64,000 nucleotides of DNA, taken from Clostridia bacterium. Lineage in GTDB: Bacteria > Bacillota > Clostridia > Christensenellales > CAG-138. The stretch covers positions 20,742 to 84,741 of the forward strand of contig JAFWMS010000014.1 in assembly GCA_017545535.1 (NCBI GenBank), written 5' to 3'. Of this stretch, positions 49,912-58,018 are shown piece after piece (the stretch's first letter is position 1; each line of letters starts with the position of its first letter). Made by a program: the position numbers and the translations under genes. The notes below the pieces were generated by a model that was not told the origin of the DNA, searched no databases, and worked only from the letters and a program-made list of their open reading frames with translations.

Positions 49912-49931
49912 GTGACAACACAGTGACAACA
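49912..49931 (+). mobile_element. Right paired TGACAAC box (element-end candidate)
   Basis: GTGACAACACAGTGACAACA, the partner of 45627-45646. The two boxes are again 11 bases apart. It lies 45 bases after the sirtuin stop. Nothing else is recognised in 49932-50046. Confidence 0.45.
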
Positions 49932-50046
49932 AAAATCTTGATACTCCAAGATTTATAGGTAATGCGAATAATCCTGATAATCTGTGCTAAATGACCTATA
50001 CAAAATCGTTTAGCTCACGGTTCCTAGGAGCGAGTACGAGTAAGCA

Positions 50047-50600
50047 AATATACCCGACCAAATTCGATGATTCCGAAAAGTACAAATCGGATGATTCTGA
50101 TGAGATAAGATAAGGGGAGATACAGGCACCCCGAGAACCATGAAGTTCTCGGGGTGCTTTTCATATGTTCTGGTGATACCAATACGAATGAAATGTCCTC
50201 GAATCTTCTCGCCAATTCTCCGCCGAGACCTCCTTCCATCCCTGATGCTGCTCCTGGTTCTGCAGTTCATTTGAATGAATGAAAATGAAAATGAAGCTAT
50301 GAGGGAAAATGGAAAAACATAGATATTGTCAATGGAATTGGAATGGGCAGGGAATGAAATGAGGGGCGGCCGCAGCCGCCCATGTCATGTCAATTGGTAT
50401 TGGTAATGAGAATGGCATGATGGGTTTTCTTCTTTGTTTTCCGATGGGTCCTCTGCTCGGTAGGGGGAGAGAATGAATGGGAGAATGAGGAAGGAAGTGT
50501 GGCGGAAACCCACGAATGAGAGAAAGAAAATGAAGATAATGAGGATGGCTCTCAGAAACATTACCCTTGTCCAAAACACAAACATTGGGGTTGTACGGGG
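50047..50600. repeat. ~540-bp direct repeat, copy 2
   Basis: The partner of 45012-45556 in the same orientation, about 5.03 kb away. It keeps the hairpin CACCCCGAGAAC/GTTCTCGGGGTG (50128-50156) and the central hairpin GGGCGGC/GCCGCCC. Short minus-strand frames in both copies share a few words but differ by indels, so no protein is called. Confidence 0.8.
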
Positions 50601-50608
50601 ATAAAAAC

Positions 50609-50650
50609 AAAGGGGAGAGCCTTAAAACGGCTTTCTCCTTTCTTTTTTTT
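50609..50650 (+). terminator. Rho-independent terminator upstream of the NCS2 gene
   Basis: A 13-bp stem AAAGGGGAGAGCC/GGCTTTCTCCTTT with two G-U pairs, then a long T-run. It isolates the permease promoter from the repeat. Confidence 0.75.
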
Positions 50651-50668
50651 GCATATCTGAAATTTTGA

Positions 50669-50696
50669 TTGACCAATCTCTTCCTTTTGATATATT
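50669..50696 (+). promoter_or_regulatory. Promoter of the NCS2 permease gene
   Basis: TTGACC (50669-50674), 16-base spacer, TATATT (50691-50696). AAGGAGGA precedes the ATG at 50725. Confidence 0.6.
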
Positions 50697-50724
50697 ATGA
50701 AAACAAAAACAAGGAGGAACCGTA

Positions 50725-52173
50725 ATGGAAAAGAAACCGGTCTACACCTCGCCCTATGAACTGGACGGACGAATCCCGCTGGGCCAGGCCATCCCCCTGG
50801 GCCTGCAGCACGTCCTGGCCATGTTCGTCGGCAACCTGTCGCCCCTGCTGATCATCCTGGGCACCTGCGGGCTTACCGTGGACGCCGGGTTCAGCGCCCT
50901 GCGCGTGACGCTGCTGCAGAACGCCATGGTGATCGCGGGCCTCGTCACCTTCATTCAGCTGTACCCCATCGGCCCCATCGGCGGCAGGCTCCCCATCGTC
51001 ATGGGCACCTCCTCCGGCTTCATCGGCATCAACAACTCCATCGCCATCAGCACCATGGGCGGCATCGCGGCGGGCACCATCACCACGGACGCCAACGCGG
51101 GCATCTTCGCCTACGGTGTGCTCATGGGTGCTTGCATCGTGGGCGGCGTGTTCGAAATGGGCCTCGGCTTCCTCATCAAGCCTCTGCGCAAGTTCTTCCC
51201 GCCCGTGGTCACCGGCACGGTGGTCATCGCCATCGGCCTCTCCCTGATCTCCGTGGGCATCAACTTCTTCGCCGGCGGCTCCGGCGTCAAGGACTTCGGA
51301 AGCCTGTGGAACCTGCTGCTGGGCCTCATCACCCTGATTGCCATCCTGGTGTTCAAGCACGGCTTCAAGGGCTTCCCCTCCATCGCTTCGGTGCTCATCG
51401 GCATCGTCATCGGGTACATCGTGTCCCTTCTCATGGGCTTCATCCTGCCCAAGGAGATTGTGATCGACGGCGCCACCGTGATCCCCGCTTACATCACCAA
51501 GTGGAACCAGGTGGCCACCTCCAAGTGGTTCGCCCTGCCCCTGCCCCCCAAGGAGATCTTCTCCAACATCCGCTTTAGGCTGGACGCCATCATCCCCATG
51601 TGCATCATGTTCATCGTCACAGCGGTGGAGACCATCGGCGACACCTCTGGCGTGGTGGAAGGCGGTCTCAACCGGGCTCCCACGGATAAGGAGCTCTCCG
51701 GCTCCGTGGTCTGCGACGGCTTCGGCTCCTCCATCGCCGCCCTGTTTGGCGTGCTGCCCAACACCTCCTTCAGCCAGAACGTGGGCCTCGTCGGCATGAC
51801 CAAGGTGGTCAACCGCTTCGCCATTTCCATGGGCGCGGGCATCCTAGTCCTGGCCGGGCTGTTCCCGAAAATCGGTGCCATCATCAACATCATGCCCCAG
51901 CCCGTCCTCGGCGGCGCAGCGGTGTTTATGTTCGCCAGCATCGTGATCTCCGGTATCAACCTGATCACCAAGGAGCCCCTGACCGGCCGCAACGCCACCA
52001 TCGTGGCCATCGCCCTGGGTCTCGGATTCGGCCTCGGCTCCTCCACCGCCGCCCAGGCGTTCATGCCCCAGTGGCTGAAGTACATCTTCGGCGGCTCCGG
52101 CATCGTGCCCGCGGCCCTGATCGCCATCCTCCTCAACATCATCATCCCCAAGGACAAGGAGCCGGAGGCGTAA
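50725..52173 (+). CDS. NCS2-family nucleobase (xanthine/uracil-type) permease
   Basis: A 482-residue membrane protein with ~14 helices. GLQHVLAMFVGNLSPLLIILG opens the first repeat, and FTAVETIGDTSGV-like VTAVETIGDTSGVVEGG and NTSFSQNVGLVGMTKV carry the conserved Glu and the NxGxxxxT-type motif of purine carriers. It should import xanthine, uric acid or another purine with a cation. guaA lies on the other side of the island, so the two may once have been neighbours in purine salvage. Confidence 0.88.
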   Translation: MEKKPVYTSPYELDGRIPLGQAIPLGLQHVLAMFVGNLSPLLIILGTCGLTVDAGFSALRVTLLQNAMVIAGLVTFIQLYPIGPIGGRLPIVMGTSSGFIGINNSIAISTMGGIAAGTITTDANAGIFAYGVLMGACIVGGVFEMGLGFLIKPLRKFFPPVVTGTVVIAIGLSLISVGINFFAGGSGVKDFGSLWNLLLGLITLIAILVFKHGFKGFPSIASVLIGIVIGYIVSLLMGFILPKEIVIDGATVIPAYITKWNQVATSKWFALPLPPKEIFSNIRFRLDAIIPMCIMFIVTAVETIGDTSGVVEGGLNRAPTDKELSGSVVCDGFGSSIAALFGVLPNTSFSQNVGLVGMTKVVNRFAISMGAGILVLAGLFPKIGAIINIMPQPVLGGAAVFMFASIVISGINLITKEPLTGRNATIVAIALGLGFGLGSSTAAQAFMPQWLKYIFGGSGIVPAALIAILLNIIIPKDKEPEA

Positions 52174-52195
52174 GCAAGAGCTTTCCAAAACGCGA

Positions 52196-52226
52196 AGAGA
52201 GCCCGGAAACGGGCTCTCTTTTTTAC
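52196..52226 (+). terminator. Terminator of the NCS2 permease gene
   Basis: A perfect 10-bp stem AGAGAGCCCG/CGGGCTCTCT with a GAAA loop and T-run. Confidence 0.9.
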
Positions 52227-52244
52227 GTCGAAAAACGATCCTCT

Positions 52245-52814
52245 TCAGATCCACCACAACAGCACGGCTATGAGGATCGCGCCGGCAACCATGAGGGAGA
52301 AGCTCAGCTTCCATTTGCCGCCTTTATTGAAGCCGTATATGTCGGGCCAGGCTTTGGCGAAGACCACCCGGTCGAGGTACAGCCAGCCGTAAAGGAGCAC
52401 GGGCAGGATGCCCAGGGGGATGATCCAGGCGCTCAGGCCCTTCTGCTCAAAGCAGAGGAAGGATAGGATGGCCAGCAGGGGCGTGACCACGTGCATGATG
52501 CGCTCCGGCCCGGTGGACAGCAGCCCCTCAAGGCTCCTGGAGACGGGCAACAGGAACAGGAACACGGTGCACAGCGTCACCGTCACGGTCACGGTGCCCA
52601 TATATTTCAGGGCCACCGCCCAGGCGGGCATGGCCCCGCAAAGCTCGCAAACGAGGAGGATCAGCGCCGTCAGCGCGCAGAACAGGTTGGACAGCACCGT
52701 GAAATACCGAAAGGACTCCGGCAGCTTCTCCCGGGGCGTGCGGCGGACGAGGGCGCGCATCGCCAGCAGGGTGAAAAACAGGATGGCTTCGTTGATGACA
52801 GCGGACGGGACCAT
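52245..52814 (-). CDS. Pr6Pr-family six-helix membrane protein
   Basis: A 189-residue protein with six helices. RYFTVLSNLFCALTALILL near residue 37 and RIMHVVTPLLAILSFLCFE near residue 105 match the Pr6Pr family, with WLYLDRVVF further on. The family resembles the AIG1/FAR-17a hydrolase fold but its bacterial role is unknown. It has its own promoter with a tandem 14-bp repeat in the leader and converges on the NCS2 gene. Confidence 0.75.
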   Translation of the reverse strand: MVPSAVINEAILFFTLLAMRALVRRTPREKLPESFRYFTVLSNLFCALTALILLVCELCGAMPAWAVALKYMGTVTVTVTLCTVFLFLLPVSRSLEGLLSTGPERIMHVVTPLLAILSFLCFEQKGLSAWIIPLGILPVLLYGWLYLDRVVFAKAWPDIYGFNKGGKWKLSFSLMVAGAILIAVLLWWI

Positions 52815-52824
52815 GGCTTGCCTC

Positions 52825-52887
52825 CTTGAACAGGATATCTTGAACAGGATATATAGATATCATAGCACGAAAGGGCCTCCCCGGCAA
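52825..52887 (-). promoter_or_regulatory. Promoter and tandem 14-bp repeat before the Pr6Pr gene
   Basis: Minus strand TTGCCG (52882-52887), 17-base spacer, TATGAT (52859-52864). CTTGAACAGGATAT occurs twice in direct tandem on the plus strand (52825-52838, 52839-52852), between the -10 and the start codon. Confidence 0.55.
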
Positions 52888-52891
52888 GTCA

Positions 52892-52921
52892 AAAGCCGCC
52901 GAACATTTGTTCAGCGGCTTT
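52892..52921. terminator. Terminator of the LacI/ABC/GH5/M20 operon
   Basis: Stem AAAGCCGC...GAACA/TGTTC...GCGGCTTT, flanked by A- and T-runs, 14 bases after the M20 stop. Confidence 0.75.
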
Positions 52922-52934
52922 GTGTCATCATAGC

Positions 52935-54170
52935 TCAATCCCCCAGCCAGCTCTTAAGATAGGCGGCCTTCTTCTCGGCGAAGGCGGCGCGGCCGGAGAC
53001 GGGACGCTCAAAGAGGTCCAGCACCGTCCCCGCCAGGATCTTGGGCGGGCAGAGGCAGGCCGTCCCCTCGTCCGTCACGGCAAAATCGTCCCCGTGGAAC
53101 CGGCCCGACACGCCGGTAAAGCCGAACTGGACCGTGGGCAGCAGGGTCCCCAAATCCCCCACGTCCCCGGAAGCCCCGGAAACGATGCCTTCCGCGATCT
53201 CGTCCTCGCCACAGAGGAGCAGCATATTCTCCTTCACCAGAGCGTTGATCTCTCGGCTTTGGGAAAGAGGCAAAAATCCAGGCCGACGGGTGATCTCCGT
53301 TTCGATGTCCAGGGCCTCGCCGCACTTCTTCAGACAATTCTCCACCAGGTCCGCCGCCCGGAAGAGGGCTTTTTCCGTCCGGGCCCGGACGTAGGTCTCG
53401 ATGACGGCGTGATCGGGCACGATGTTCACCGTCCCCGCCGCCTCGGAGATCACGGGCTGCACGTTCACCCCGTCCTCGGGATCGAACCGATCCTTCAAAA
53501 AGGCGACGCCGGTTTGGGCCAGCAGCGCGGCGTGGAGGGCGTTCTTCCCCGCGAAGGGAGCCGCCCCCGCATGGGCGCCAAGGCCCGTGTAAACGGCCCG
53601 AAGGATGACGAACCCCTTCAAGATGGAGCCCAGGTCGAACCGGCAGCCGGGCTCTCCGGAGGCGTGGCAGGAGAGGACGCAGTCCACGTCGTCGAAGACG
53701 CCATGGGCGATCATGTCCTGCTTGCCGGAGGGGTATTTGACCAGGCCCCGGTCCATGAGCTCCTTCCGATAGGCGTAGTCGATCATCTCCTCCGCCGGGG
53801 TGAAGATCACCTTCACCGTGCCGGAGAGGGGCTCGTCCTTCAGCGCTTCGATGAGGGCCAGGGCCGCCGAAGTCTGGAGGCTGTGGCCGCAGGAATGGAT
53901 GCGGCCCTCCCCCGCCTTCTTCGGCAGACCGTCCATGTCCGCCACCACCGCCACCACCGGAGCCCCCCGGCCCAGGGTGACGATCAGGCCCGTATAGCTC
54001 GCCGGCGCGTAGGCCACGCCCCAGCCGTCCAGACAGGCTCGGATGAACCGACCGGTTTCGAACTCCCGATACCCAAGCTCCGGGATATCGAAGAGCTTGC
54101 GGCTACGCTCCACGATGGAGGCCGCGTTTTGGTCGATCCTGCTGAAAACTCTTTGCTTCTGCTCGCTCAT
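52935..54170 (-). CDS. M20-family amidohydrolase (aminoacylase/AbgB-like)
   Basis: A 411-residue metallopeptidase-fold protein. VVADMDGLP and RIHSCGHSLQTSAALALIEAL give the first metal ligands, FTPAEEMIDYA the catalytic Glu pair, SCHASGEP the next His, and FHGDDFAVTDEG the C-terminal His. A lid dimerisation domain lies at ~190-300. Relatives cleave N-acyl amino acids or aminobenzoyl-glutamate. The ATG at 54170 overlaps the stop of the MBL gene (ATGA). Last gene of the operon; why it is linked to glycan genes is unclear. Confidence 0.8.
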   Translation of the reverse strand: MSEQKQRVFSRIDQNAASIVERSRKLFDIPELGYREFETGRFIRACLDGWGVAYAPASYTGLIVTLGRGAPVVAVVADMDGLPKKAGEGRIHSCGHSLQTSAALALIEALKDEPLSGTVKVIFTPAEEMIDYAYRKELMDRGLVKYPSGKQDMIAHGVFDDVDCVLSCHASGEPGCRFDLGSILKGFVILRAVYTGLGAHAGAAPFAGKNALHAALLAQTGVAFLKDRFDPEDGVNVQPVISEAAGTVNIVPDHAVIETYVRARTEKALFRAADLVENCLKKCGEALDIETEITRRPGFLPLSQSREINALVKENMLLLCGEDEIAEGIVSGASGDVGDLGTLLPTVQFGFTGVSGRFHGDDFAVTDEGTACLCPPKILAGTVLDLFERPVSGRAAFAEKKAAYLKSWLGD

Positions 54171-54958
54171 TCCCAAATCAGGCTGGTGCCCGCCCCCACT
54201 TCTTCGATCTGCATCCGCGCCCCCATGGCCACCTTCACGGACAAGGCCGTGCAGTGACAGGGATACAGGTGCGGAATGTCCTCCTCCTGCAGATACTCGA
54301 TGATCCCCGCCGACCGCTCGTCCATCTGCCGCAGGTGGAAGCCGCCGATGACGCCCAGGATGCGGCTTTGGCCGGTGACCCGCTTGGCCTGCTCCAAGAT
54401 GTTGCCGATGCCGCTGTGGGAGCAGCCAGTGATCACATAGACCCCCTCCCGTCCCCGATAAGCAAGGGCGGTGTCGTCCGGATTTTTGTCCGGCCCGTCC
54501 TCCCCCTGCCGGATGGCGGGATCCTCCATATACGGATAGACCCGGGGAATGGCCCCGAGATAGAACAGATTCTCCGTCAGGGCCATAGGCTCCGCCGTAA
54601 GGCAGAGATTAAAATGCCGCTCCAGCTTCGCCCGGGGATAGGGACAGCCGATGGCCAGGCCATGGGACAGGACCCGGCGGAACAGAGCCGGGTGGGCCAC
54701 CAGCTTGGGCTTCGGACCGTCGGTGAAAAAGGCGTCCAGGCCTCTGGTATGGTCGTCGTGGCAATGGGAGAGGATCACCCCGTCCACGTTTCGCCAGTCG
54801 ATGCCCATGGTCTTCGCATTTTGAGCGAAAATGCCGAAATACCCCGTGTCCAGCAGGAACCGCTTCCCCTCCGCCTCCACGAGGCAGGAGAAACCCGGCT
54901 CCCCCAGCAGATACCGGTCGATCAGGGTGTTGTTGTCGGATAGGATGGTCAGCTTCAT
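54167..54958 (-). CDS. MBL-fold metallohydrolase
   Basis: A 263-residue metallo-beta-lactamase-fold protein with the metal motif SHCHDDHTRGL (HxHxDH), an ITGCSHSGIGNIL segment with the next His, and GGFHL and PCHCT further on. The layout resembles the enzymes related to dihydropterin aminobenzene-phosphate synthase in archaea. The true substrate is unknown. It overlaps GH5 by four bases at the start and M20 by four at the stop. Confidence 0.8.
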   Translation of the reverse strand: MKLTILSDNNTLIDRYLLGEPGFSCLVEAEGKRFLLDTGYFGIFAQNAKTMGIDWRNVDGVILSHCHDDHTRGLDAFFTDGPKPKLVAHPALFRRVLSHGLAIGCPYPRAKLERHFNLCLTAEPMALTENLFYLGAIPRVYPYMEDPAIRQGEDGPDKNPDDTALAYRGREGVYVITGCSHSGIGNILEQAKRVTGQSRILGVIGGFHLRQMDERSAGIIEYLQEEDIPHLYPCHCTALSVKVAMGARMQIEEVGAGTSLIWE

Positions 54959-55983
54959 AGGCAGTTGAGGAGCTCCGCCCGCACGCCGTCCATGCGGGGA
55001 TCGGAGAGGCCGAAATCCATCTGCCGGTAGCTCCAGGCGGCCCGGCCGATGCCGTATTTCTCGAAGGCGGCGTGGATGGCCCGGTACCAGACGAGGGCGT
55101 CCTCGGGGCTGGCCTTGTCGATGACCCCGTATTCCCCGCAGTAGAGGGGCACGTCCCTCTCCTCCGCCACAGAGACCGCTTCGGCGAAGAAGGCTTCAAA
55201 GAAGGCGCTGCTGAGGTGTCCGTCCGCAGGCAGGGCCTCCAATCCCGCCTGGGACCCGTTGAGGTACCGCCGGCTGGCGGCGGCCATCTCCCCATAGGTG
55301 GCGGTGACGGGGATACGGAAGGAGGTCTCCATGGGCGGCATCCAGTAGGCCCCCTGATGGGTGAAGATCAAGGGCTCGTAACAGTGGAAGTTGTAGACCA
55401 CGTTCTCATCATAGGGCAGGGGCAGATCCTTCACGGCCACGGCGCTGTTGTGCCAGTAGCCCCCGATCAGGATCTTCGTCTTCGGCGCAATGGCCCGGAT
55501 GCGGCGGATACAATCCAGGGCGATCCGGTTCCAGACGGGACCGTAGGCCTTCTCCGTGACCTCGTTGAGGAGCTCGAAGGCCAGCATGTCCGCGTCCTTG
55601 GCGAACCTACGGGCGATCCGCTCCCACAGGGCGCAAAACCGCTCCTGATACTTCTCGTTCTCGAAGAAGCCGGCCTCCTGTTCCCCGGGGTCGAAGGAGA
55701 AGCCGGCGGTCTTATGGAGGTCCAGGATCATGTTGAGGCCGTTCTTGCCGGCCCAGCCCACGGCCTTTTCCAGATGCTCATAGCCCTTTTCCCGAGGCGT
55801 GCCGTACTTGTCCTCCAAAAGATCATAATCTACGGGCAGCCGCACGTGATCGCAGCCCCAACTCTTGATCACGGCGAAATCCGCCTCGGTGATGAAGGTG
55901 TCGTACCGTTCCTCGGAATAATCACACTGGGAGAACCAGCCCCCCAAGTCCACACCCTTTTGATAACCTGCGAAGATGCGCAT
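54955..55983 (-). CDS. GH5-family glycoside hydrolase (intracellular)
   Basis: A 342-residue (beta/alpha)8 enzyme. GVDLGGWFSQ and DHVRLPVDYDLL open the barrel; ELLNEV holds the acid/base Glu and YCGEYGV the nucleophile Glu. NFHCYEP contains the conserved His-Tyr. No signal peptide is seen, so it acts on imported oligosaccharides, probably beta-glucans. Start 55983 (GGAAAGGAAAG upstream) is preferred to the longer frame at 56055. It lies in the LacI-controlled sugar operon, matching the GH94 phosphorylase in the divergent arm. Confidence 0.85.
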   Translation of the reverse strand: MRIFAGYQKGVDLGGWFSQCDYSEERYDTFITEADFAVIKSWGCDHVRLPVDYDLLEDKYGTPREKGYEHLEKAVGWAGKNGLNMILDLHKTAGFSFDPGEQEAGFFENEKYQERFCALWERIARRFAKDADMLAFELLNEVTEKAYGPVWNRIALDCIRRIRAIAPKTKILIGGYWHNSAVAVKDLPLPYDENVVYNFHCYEPLIFTHQGAYWMPPMETSFRIPVTATYGEMAAASRRYLNGSQAGLEALPADGHLSSAFFEAFFAEAVSVAEERDVPLYCGEYGVIDKASPEDALVWYRAIHAAFEKYGIGRAAWSYRQMDFGLSDPRMDGVRAELLNCL

Positions 55984-56085
55984 AGCTTTCCTTTCCCGAT
56001 CCTGTGGATCGATACGCTTTTTGTCAGAAAACCGCCCTGCCCATGAAGGAGGCAAGGCGGTAAAGGAGGAAGGACATGAAAAGCA

Positions 56086-56943
56086 TCAGCCTTTCACACT
56101 GCCGGAAGTGACACCCTTGATGATGGATTTGCTCAGGATGATGTACACCAGCATGACCGGCAAGATAGCCAGGAGGATGAACATGTACACCTTGCCCATG
56201 TCGAACTTGGAGTAGTCCGCGCTTCGAAGCTGGGCGATCATGATAGGCACGGTTTTCATCTCGGCCTTATCGAGGAGCAAGGCGGGGATGAAGTAGTTGT
56301 TCCAGGAGCTCACGAAGGAGAAGATGGCCTGGACGGCGATGGCCGGCTTCATGATGGGCAGGATGATGGTGTTGAAGGTGCGGAACTCGTTGGAGCCGTC
56401 GCACCGGGCGGCCTCCACGATCTCCAACGGCAGCACGCTCTCCATGTACTGCTTCATGTAGAAGAACACCACGGGGGCGGCGATGCTGGGCACGATCAGG
56501 GGGATATAGTTGTTGGTCAGGTGGAACTTGTTGATCATCTGCACGAAGCCCACCGCGCTGACCTGGGCGGGGATCATCATGATGGCCATGATGAAGGTGA
56601 ACACCAGATTCTTGCCCTTGAAGTCATAGACGTGGACGCCGTAGGCCGTCAGGGCGGAGAAGTAGGTGGTCAGGGCCGAGGAAACGGCGGCGATGAACAG
56701 GGAGTTCAGCATGCCCCGGGGGATGTTGATGGAGGCGTCGGTCCAGGCGTTCTTCAGGTTGTCCCAGAAGTGCTCCTGGGGCAGGAGGCGGAAGCCTGCC
56801 TGCAACTGGGCGTTGCTGCGGGTGGAGTTGACGATCATGAGGTAGAAGGAGAACAGGCACAGGACCGTCAAGAAGATCAATATGGCGTACACGACGATCC
56901 GAAGCAGGGTCATCATGAGCCGGCTCTTGGTATTCTCGTTCAT
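56086..56943 (-). CDS. Carbohydrate ABC permease (MalG/MsmG type)
   Basis: A 285-residue protein with six helices; the EAA loop EAARCDGSNEFRTFNTIILPI contacts the ATPase. It ends ITSGSVKG-like, as is typical of CUT1 permeases. It overlaps the partner permease by ATGA. Together they import oligosaccharides delivered by the upstream binding protein. No ATPase gene is in this arm; the MsmX-like gene at 63373 may serve it. Confidence 0.88.
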   Translation of the reverse strand: MNENTKSRLMMTLLRIVVYAILIFLTVLCLFSFYLMIVNSTRSNAQLQAGFRLLPQEHFWDNLKNAWTDASINIPRGMLNSLFIAAVSSALTTYFSALTAYGVHVYDFKGKNLVFTFIMAIMMIPAQVSAVGFVQMINKFHLTNNYIPLIVPSIAAPVVFFYMKQYMESVLPLEIVEAARCDGSNEFRTFNTIILPIMKPAIAVQAIFSFVSSWNNYFIPALLLDKAEMKTVPIMIAQLRSADYSKFDMGKVYMFILLAILPVMLVYIILSKSIIKGVTSGSVKG

Positions 56944-57929
56944 TTGCGCGCTCCTTTCCGCGCCCGACGGGGCTTCTCCACGGGATCCTTATACTGGGCC
57001 GACAGGAACTTGTAGACGATGCCGCCCAGGATGCCCGTGATGATAAAGATGATCACGGAGATGGCGCCGGACATGCCGTAGTTCTTGCTGGTGGACAGAT
57101 AGTTGTTGAGGTACATGACCAGGGTGAAGGAGGTCCTGTTGGGCATGCCCAATCGGTTGGTCAAGACCTGGGGCACGTCGAACATCTGGATGCCGCCGAT
57201 CATGGCCGTGATGAGGCAGTAGACGAAGATGGGCATGAGCAGGGGCAGCGTCACCTTGAAGAACACCTTCACGGCGTTGGCGCCGTCGATGGTGGCCGCC
57301 TCAAAGAGGGTCTGGTCGATGCCCATGATGCCGGCCATGAGCACGATGGTGGTGTTGCCGAACCACATGAGGAAGTTCATCAGGGCGATGAGGCTTCGGA
57401 CCGTCACCTTGCTTGCGAAGAAATCTAAGGGCTTGTCCATGACCCCCGATTGCTGCAGGAACTGGTTCACCGGGCCCACCTTGGAGAACAGGGTGAAGAA
57501 CAGCATGGAGAAAGCGGAGGCCATGATCAGATTGGGCATGTAGATAACCGTTTTGAAGAAGGCCTGTCCCTTGATGTTGAGCCGGTAGCTGGTGAAGAAC
57601 ACCGCCAGCAGCAGGGCGATCAAAAACTGGGGAATGGCGCCCAGGAGCCACAGGATCATGGTGTTCCCGGCGTATTTCAGGATCAGGATGGAGCCCTGCT
57701 TGTTGGGGGTGAACAAGCTCACGTAGTTTTTCAGCCCCACGAACTCGGGGCCGACGTGCTTGAGGCCGTCCATATAGTTCGTGAAAAAGCTGTTATAGAT
57801 GGTGAGCACCTGGGGGACCAGGGTGAAAACGATATAGACGAGGAAGAAGGGGAGTATGAAGATATAGCCCCATTTGGCGTAGCTGATGGATTTGCGCTTT
57901 CCGTTCAGCGAGCGGTTATCTAAGGACAT
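56940..57929 (-). CDS. Carbohydrate ABC permease (MalF/MsmF type)
   Basis: A 329-residue protein with six helices and a longer N-terminus. GYIFILPFFLVYIVFTLVPQ is helix 1, and EAATIDGANAVKVFFKVTLPL is the EAA loop. CGGAGG precedes the ATG. The binding-protein gene lies upstream across a very stable hairpin. Confidence 0.88.
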   Translation of the reverse strand: MSLDNRSLNGKRKSISYAKWGYIFILPFFLVYIVFTLVPQVLTIYNSFFTNYMDGLKHVGPEFVGLKNYVSLFTPNKQGSILILKYAGNTMILWLLGAIPQFLIALLLAVFFTSYRLNIKGQAFFKTVIYMPNLIMASAFSMLFFTLFSKVGPVNQFLQQSGVMDKPLDFFASKVTVRSLIALMNFLMWFGNTTIVLMAGIMGIDQTLFEAATIDGANAVKVFFKVTLPLLMPIFVYCLITAMIGGIQMFDVPQVLTNRLGMPNRTSFTLVMYLNNYLSTSKNYGMSGAISVIIFIITGILGGIVYKFLSAQYKDPVEKPRRARKGARK

Positions 57930-57957
57930 GGGAACCTCCGTTCGGTTCTAACAGGAA

Positions 57958-57987
57958 CGCTGCGGCGGGGGTTTCCCCGCCGCAGCG
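57958..57987 (-). other. Very stable intercistronic hairpin after the binding-protein gene
   Basis: A perfect 13-bp stem CGCTGCGGCGGGG/CCCCGCCGCAGCG with a GTTT loop and no T-run. It probably protects the upstream mRNA from 3' decay so that the binding protein outnumbers the permeases. Confidence 0.7.
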
Positions 57988-58018
57988 GCTCAAAGTCACA
58001 TTGAATCGTCAGGTTTTG

